In this document: positions 59,552-64,000 of the stretch, one piece after another
How the letters are laid out: each line of letters opens with the position of its first letter
How positions within the stretch are numbered: the stretch's first letter is position 1
Assembly (NCBI RefSeq): GCF_000421705.1
Contig: NZ_ATXN01000003.1
Span: 191,001-255,000, forward strand
DNA: 64,000 nucleotides
Direction: 5' to 3'
DNA from: Brevundimonas naejangsanensis DSM 23858
GTDB lineage: Bacteria > Pseudomonadota > Alphaproteobacteria > Caulobacterales > Caulobacteraceae
Made by a program: the position numbers and the translations under genes
Notes under the pieces: generated by a model
Database searches by the model: none
Told to the model about the DNA's origin: nothing
The model's input: only the letters and a program-made list of their open reading frames with translations

Positions 59552-60138
59552 CAGCCATGCTCCAGGCGGACCTGTTCGGGCACGCGCCCCAGCCTGCCGT
59601 GCCGCCGGGCTTCGACTATTGGCCGGATGTCCTGTCGGCATGCGAGCAGGCAGGGGTGGTCGAACAACTGCAGCGGCTGGAGTTCAGGCCTTATGAGCAC
59701 ATGGGCTACCAGGGTTTCCGACAGATCGCCGCCTTCGGACGCCGCTATGATCATGACCGACGTCGACTGGAGATGGCCGCGCCCTGGCCGGATTTCCTGA
59801 AGGCGCTCCTGGGCAGTCTGACCGGACGGCTCGACCTTGATGAAGAGGCCTTCGTCCAGGTTCTGGTCAATGAATACGCCCCCGGAGCCGGTATCGGCTG
59901 GCACCGCGACAGGCCGATCTACGGGGAGATCCTCGGCGTCTCCTTTCTCGCGCCTTGCGTGATGCGCCTGCGCCGGAAGGACGGGACGGGATGGCGTCGG
60001 TCAGCCGCGCCGCTGGCGCCCGGATCGGCCTATCGGCTGTCAGGAGAGGCGCGGAGAGACTGGGAGCATTCGATCTCGCCGATGACGGCACTGCGCTACT
60101 CCGTCACCTTCAGGACCCTGGCTGGCCAGAGCGTCTAG
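59548..60138 (+). CDS. alkB: AlkB-type alpha-ketoglutarate-dependent DNA dealkylase
   Basis: A 196-residue Fe(II)/2-oxoglutarate dioxygenase that removes alkyl groups from 1-methyladenine and 3-methylcytosine. GTG start at 59548 within the dinB stop (GTGA); an ATG at 59557 is possible. The iron ligands are in IGWHRDRPIYGE (His-x-Asp near residues 114-116) and WEHSISPMTALRYSVTFRTL (His near 172, with the RYSVTFR 2-oxoglutarate-binding arginines). FDYWPDVLSA and YQGFRQIAAFGRRYDHD are typical of the short AlkB homologues. Co-transcribed with dinB, so probably SOS-induced. Confidence 0.9.
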   Translation: MTAMLQADLFGHAPQPAVPPGFDYWPDVLSACEQAGVVEQLQRLEFRPYEHMGYQGFRQIAAFGRRYDHDRRRLEMAAPWPDFLKALLGSLTGRLDLDEEAFVQVLVNEYAPGAGIGWHRDRPIYGEILGVSFLAPCVMRLRRKDGTGWRRSAAPLAPGSAYRLSGEARRDWEHSISPMTALRYSVTFRTLAGQSV

Positions 60139-61331
60139 CTCGCCAGGATGTCGGCGGCTTCGGGATAACGCTGGGCCAGGCGAGAGGCCCAGTCCGCAGA
60201 CCCCGGGCGAGCCTGCCGGGCTTCCCGGGGTCGGGCCAGGACGAGGGCCGCCGCCTCCCTGTGAGCGGGCCAGTCCATCAGGAGGCGCATGGCGGCCTCG
60301 AAGTCCGGATGGCTCGAGGCGTGGACGAAGGCCCGGTCCAGGGCCTCGACGTCGTCGAAGTCGGGCAGGCGCGAGAGGTAGTCACGCAGAACCAGAGCCG
60401 ACAGGTCGCGTTCAAACAGGCTCCAGCGCAGGTCCTGGGCCTCCTGGCGGCTTCCTTCAGCGTCGAGCACGTCGATGGAGGCGGCTTCCCACGCCGGGGT
60501 CAGGCGCGGTGCGCCGTTCTTCGGGCTGTGGCCAAAGGTCCAGGGGCGGTTGAGCGGGGAGGGGCTCAAGGCGGCCTCCAGGGCGGCGCGGGCTTCGGCG
60601 ACGCGGCCGGCGTCCAGGAGGCGGCGGGCGACGTCTGAGGCTATGTCGGGGGATCCGGCCTGTTCGGGGGTGACGAGCGACAGCCAGAGGTCGAGGTCCC
60701 CGGCCTTGTCCGCCAGGCGACGTAAAAGGTTGCGGCCTGCCGGAGTCTTCCTGATCGCGGCGTCCAGGCTGTCGAGCAGCCGGCGGGCGGTGCGTGGACC
60801 CAGGGTCTCGCCGGCGGCGGATGCCCAGCGAGCGTAATCCTGCGGGTGTCGGCGCAGGGCGTCGACCAGGTCGCGCAAGGCCTCGTCCCCGGCTGTCTCC
60901 GCCAGGGTGAAAAGTTCAGGAGCGGCGGCCTCGAAAGCGGCGGGGAGTTCGCCCTTGGTGTCCTTTACGCGGGCGGATAGGCCGGAATAGAGGTCGAACC
61001 AGCGGACGAGGACGGCGAGCGCCTCGCCGGGCGCTTCGGGCGCTAGACGCTCGACGATCATCCGGCGGTGCGCGTTCAGGTCCTCTATCAGTTCGCCGCG
61101 TTTTCGCCAGGACACGCGGGTGCGCGCGGCCGAGACGGCGGTGATGCGCTTGTAGATCTCCAGGGCCAGGATGTCAGGACTGATCTCGGCCGCCAGCTCG
61201 AGACGCAGCCGGCGCTTGAGATTGGCGTTTCCGGCGCCGGCCTCGATAAGGAGTTCCGCCAGGCGCGGCGCGCCGAGGTGGACCAGGCTGGCTGCGGATA
61301 GCCGGGTCGAAATCCGAGATTGTCGCGCCAT
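60135..61331 (-). CDS. DUF6880-like helical-repeat protein
   Basis: A 398-residue all-helical protein with TPR/HEAT-like spacing (LAALVHLGAPRLAELLIEAGAGNANLKRRLRLELAAE-type segments and later ARRLLDAGRVAEARAALEAALSPSP). The body resembles the DUF6880 family of hypothetical proteins found in alphaproteobacteria. Convergent with alkB, the two stops overlapping by four bases. No signal peptide or enzyme motif. Function unknown. Confidence 0.65.
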   Translation of the reverse strand: MARQSRISTRLSAASLVHLGAPRLAELLIEAGAGNANLKRRLRLELAAEISPDILALEIYKRITAVSAARTRVSWRKRGELIEDLNAHRRMIVERLAPEAPGEALAVLVRWFDLYSGLSARVKDTKGELPAAFEAAAPELFTLAETAGDEALRDLVDALRRHPQDYARWASAAGETLGPRTARRLLDSLDAAIRKTPAGRNLLRRLADKAGDLDLWLSLVTPEQAGSPDIASDVARRLLDAGRVAEARAALEAALSPSPLNRPWTFGHSPKNGAPRLTPAWEAASIDVLDAEGSRQEAQDLRWSLFERDLSALVLRDYLSRLPDFDDVEALDRAFVHASSHPDFEAAMRLLMDWPAHREAAALVLARPREARQARPGSADWASRLAQRYPEAADILAS

Positions 61332-61578
61332 GAGGTCCTTGGGGCAGGAAGGGTGTTCGCCACCCGGGCGTCTATAGCATGCTCATCCCGACGCTGGCCC
61401 CGGCTCGGCGGGAGGCGCCGTTCGTCTGGCCGTGTACAAGGCGCCGCAAGAAGGCCGCTGCTCGGCTGAAAGGAAGGCGCTCATGCCCAAGGTCAACGAC
61501 ACGGTTCATATCCGTTTTTCAATGCGTGGCATGTCGGGGCCATTCTGGCAGACCAACGCCACGGTGGCTGCTGTCAGC
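61332..61578 (+). other. Gap with an uncertain short frame
   Basis: About 250 bases between the DUF6880-like gene and the PfpI remnant. A plus frame from 61483 reads MPKVNDTVHIRFSMRGMSG and may be the 5' part of another broken gene; nothing else is recognisable. Confidence 0.35.
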
Positions 61579-61883
61579 GGGACGTCGTCGAGGCCATTGG
61601 TTTCATCCGGGCCTTCTTCGATCAGAATAAACCTGTCGCGGCCATATGCCATGCACCCTGGACATTGATCGAGGCGGGCGTGCTTAAGGGTCGCACCTTG
61701 ACGTCCTACCCGACGATGAAGGTCGATATCGAGAACGCCGGCGGTGCATGGACCAATGAGGAAGTCGTGGTCGACAACGGGCTTGTTACCAGCCGCGATC
61801 CCAATGATTTGCCCGCCTTCTGTGCCAAACTCGTTGAGGAAATCGCAGAACGTGGGGGCGCAGCGTTCGCAGCAGGGAATTAA
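61579..61883 (+). pseudogene. C-terminal remnant of a DJ-1/PfpI-family protein
   Basis: The frame reads DVVEAIGFIRAFFDQNKPVAAICHAPWTLIEAG, then VLKGRTLTSYPTMKVDIENAGGAW and GLVTSRDPNDLPAFCAKLVEEIAE. The AICHAPW nucleophile elbow of PfpI-type (YhbO/DJ-1) stress proteins, with its reactive cysteine, is intact, but the N-terminal ~95 residues are missing and no start codon precedes it in frame near the break. A hairpin terminator follows. Confidence 0.78.
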
Positions 61884-61947
61884 GACGGGGCGTTTCGACG
61901 AACCATGTGAGGGTCCTCTCCCTGTGGAGAAGGTCCGCACAAAACAA

Positions 61948-61984
61948 GCGTGGCGGGTGGCCAGCGATTGGCCGTCCGCCACGC
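61948..61984. terminator. Convergent terminator between the PfpI remnant and the UvrA-like gene
   Basis: GCGTGGCGG (61948-61956) pairs with CCGCCACGC (61976-61984); an inner GGCC...GGCC stem extends it. Confidence 0.6.
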
Positions 61985-62140
61985 TGCGTGTCACACGGAC
62001 ACGGCGCACCTGGCGGGCATTCAACCCTAAGCCGCGTCAACCGCGGTGACACATCGCCGGCTCCCGCTTCCAGATTCGACCCATTCCAACCTGTGGTTGA
62101 GATGCACCTGATCGAACGTGCGTTCGGCCAGATTTACGAC

Positions 62141-64000
62141 CTACATCGCCGCCTTAAGATAGCGGGCGGTAAGACTGCCTTCCGTTTCCGCAACGATGCC
62201 GGGGACGCCGCTGGCAACGATACGGCCACCATCTTCACCGGCCCCCGGTCCCAGATCGATGATCCAATCCACCTGTGTGATGGCGCGCATGTCATGTTCG
62301 ACGGCTACGACGGTATTGCCGGCGTCGACGAGGCCCTGCAGATGTTGCATCAGCCGGTCCGCATCGGAGGGGTGAAGCCCCGAAGTTGGCTCGTCGAGGA
62401 TGTAGATCGTGTTGCCGCGTTGAGCGCGTTGCAGTTCAGTCGCCAGCTTGATGCGCTGCGCCTCCCCGCCAGACAGCTCGGTCGCCGGCTGACCGAGCCT
62501 CAGATAGCCAAGACCGATCTCCCGCAACACGTCGAGGGAGCGCATCACAGATGCCTCGCCAGCGAAGAAATCGCACGCATCGTCGACCGTCAGTTCGAGC
62601 ACCTGGGCGATATTGCGCCCGTTCCATTCGACTTCGAGCGTTTGCGGGTTGTAGCGAGAGCCATGACAGGTCGAGCAGGGGGCAAAAACGCTCGGCAGGA
62701 ATAGCAGCTCCACCATGACGTATCCCTCGCCCTCGCACACAGGGCAGCGGCCTTGCGGTACGTTGAACGAGAACCTTCCCGGGCTGTAGTGCCGCCGGCG
62801 GGCGAGCGGCGTATCAGCGAAGATCCGTCGCACATGGTCGAACATGCCGCTGTAGGTGGATAGGTTCGAGCGCGGCGTGCGGCCGATCGGTTTCTGATCG
62901 ACCCGCACCAGCCTGCGAACATACTCCATGCCTGCGACAATGCGTCCTTCAGTGTCGTTCTGGGCATCGAGCAGCGGATCGATATCCTCCTCCTCGGCCA
63001 CGGGGGAGCCGCCGAGGTGTTCCGTGACGAGCTCGGGCAGCGCCTGACTGACAAGACTGGATTTGCCCGATCCCGAAACGCCGGTGACAGCGGTGAAGCA
63101 GCCGATGGGAAACTCGACGTCGAGACCATGGAGATTGTTCCGCCTGATCCCTTCCAGGCGTAGCCATGCCTTGGGATCGCGCGGTGTGCGCTCACTGCGG
63201 AGCGGCTCTGCGAACAGGTAGCGGCGGGTGATCGAAGTCTCGACGTCGGCAAGCCCCTCTATCGGCCCGCTGTAGAGGACTTCACCGCCTTTTTCCCCGG
63301 CTCCTGGCCCGACATCGACGAGCCATTCCGCGCGGCGGATCACGTCGAGATCATGTTCGACGACGAACAGGGAGTTGCCCGCCGCCTTGAGACGCTCGAG
63401 AATGGTGAGCAAGGCTTCGCCATCTGCCGGGTGCAACCCTGCCGAAGGCTCGTCAAGCACATAGACCACCCCGAAAAGCTGTGACGACAATTGTGTGGCA
63501 AGCCGCAAGCGCTGCAGCTCTCCGGAGGAGAGCGTCGGCGTGCTGCGGTCGAGCGAAATGTAGCCAAGGCCAAGATCGATCAGCGGCTCTAGCCGCTCGA
63601 TCAATTCGCAGGCAAGGCGTTGGGCGGCGATCCGCTTCTCGTCGGAGAGATTGGGCGTGCGGCGTACGTCGGGCGCGCTCTTGTGCGCAGAGCCGCCCGC
63701 CGCAACCCGTTGTTCGACCGCTGCATCGCGGGCCGCTTTTTCCAGAACATGGCCCTCTGAGGGGGCGGAGACCGCCCCATACGCGCCATGCGCGACGGGC
63801 ATCAGCAAGTCCTTCAGCTTGAGCACCGTCAGGTCACCGAACTCGGCAATGTCGAGGCCGGCGAATTTGACCGACAGGGCTTCGCGCTTCAGGCGCTTGC
63901 CGTCGCAGGTCGGGCAATCGCGGCCGATGATATATTGCGAGACGCGCTTCTTCATCAGCGCGCTTTTAGTGTTGGCGAAGGTTTCCAGCACATAGCGGCG
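62141..64000 (-). CDS. UvrA-like excinuclease ATPase (class II, partial; continues past the right edge)
   Basis: The frame is open to 64000, so the N-terminus lies outside. The visible 619 residues hold zinc motifs ([15 protein letters not shown]...CSTCHG), a first ABC signature [16 protein letters not shown] with Walker [17 protein letters not shown], then a second nucleotide site, Walker [12 protein letters not shown], signature [16 protein letters not shown] and Walker [16 protein letters not shown]. This is the tandem-ATPase layout of UvrA. Its short size and [16 protein letters not shown] insert point to the UvrA2/drug-resistance-like branch rather than the housekeeping UvrA. It would act on damaged or drug-adducted DNA. 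Confidence 0.88.
   Translation of the reverse strand, partial: RRYVLETFANTKSALMKKRVSQYIIGRDCPTCDGKRLKREALSVKFAGLDIAEFGDLTVLKLKDLLMPVAHGAYGAVSAPSEGHVLEKAARDAAVEQRVAAGGSAHKSAPDVRRTPNLSDEKRIAAQRLACELIERLEPLIDLGLGYISLDRSTPTLSSGELQRLRLATQLSSQLFGVVYVLDEPSAGLHPADGEALLTILERLKAAGNSLFVVEHDLDVIRRAEWLVDVGPGAGEKGGEVLYSGPIEGLADVETSITRRYLFAEPLRSERTPRDPKAWLRLEGIRRNNLHGLDVEFPIGCFTAVTGVSGSGKSSLVSQALPELVTEHLGGSPVAEEEDIDPLLDAQNDTEGRIVAGMEYVRRLVRVDQKPIGRTPRSNLSTYSGMFDHVRRIFADTPLARRRHYSPGRFSFNVPQGRCPVCEGEGYVMVELLFLPSVFAPCSTCHGSRYNPQTLEVEWNGRNIAQVLELTVDDACDFFAGEASVMRSLDVLREIGLGYLRLGQPATELSGGEAQRIKLATELQRAQRGNTIYILDEPTSGLHPSDADRLMQHLQGLVDAGNTVVAVEHDMRAITQVDWIIDLGPGAGEDGGRIVASGVPGIVAETEGSLTARYLKAAM

Overview
The window is a 64 kb piece of a GC-rich alphaproteobacterial chromosome, most likely Brevundimonas or a close Caulobacterales relative. 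This rests on the style of the chromosomal genes: guaA, STN-type TonB receptors with FecI/FecR pairs, the NAGGN osmoprotectant operon, and an imuA-imuB-dnaE2 cassette behind a GTTC-N7-GTTC SOS box of the alphaproteobacterial type. Several islands of foreign or decaying DNA interrupt this backbone. The assignment is by recognition of protein families, not by a database search.

Region 1 (1-8 kb): the tail of an rsmB-like gene, an MTA/SAH nucleosidase and guaA. Directly behind guaA sits an ISCR2 element with a glmM stub and the sulfonamide-resistance gene sul2. A guaA-like att core and the first ~34 codons of a P4-type integrase follow, and these then break into a truncated TonB-receptor gene whose fecI-fecR partners remain intact. 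This looks like a heavily deleted GIsul2-type genomic island still at its guaA attachment site.

Region 2 (8-22 kb): a LuxR-type HTH protein; a PrlF/YhaV toxin-antitoxin pair with an 18-bp perfect palindrome as likely operator; and gene debris (alginate-export protein, flavohaemoprotein, Rrf2 regulator). An intact divergent locus follows: TonB receptor and secreted alpha/beta hydrolase on one strand, and aspartate ammonia-lyase, ECF sigma factor, FecR and an acidic-amino-acid symporter on the other. The gene set suggests regulated scavenging of an aspartate-containing polymer or peptide (inference). More debris follows (TonB receptor C-terminus, catalase).

Region 3 (22-30 kb): an osmoadaptation block with a BCCT betaine/choline transporter, a MarR regulator and the three-gene operon for N-acetylglutaminylglutamine amide.

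Region 4 (30-36 kb): an accessory patch with a frameshifted integrase, an orphan Imm53-like immunity protein, two related small proteins, a cold-shock protein and a decayed phage lysis cassette (holin, endolysin, Rz/Rz1). The cassette is interrupted by a segment flanked by 105-bp inverted copies of a 34-codon membrane ORF.

Region 5 (36-50 kb): many small stress-type genes (lipoproteins, general-stress domain protein, YciE/YciF protein, MgtC, DUF421, isochorismatase, SRPBCC, alcohol dehydrogenase, GH65). Several are preceded by GGAAC-N16/17 motifs resembling EcfG general-stress promoters.

Region 6 (50-64 kb): DNA damage tolerance and repair. imuA-imuB-dnaE2 lies between ~70-bp direct repeats, the second of which contains the start of a tyrosine-recombinase-like gene. 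Then come dinB with its own SOS box, alkB, a DUF6880-like gene, a PfpI remnant and a UvrA-like gene that runs off the right edge. No rRNA, tRNA or CRISPR array was seen.
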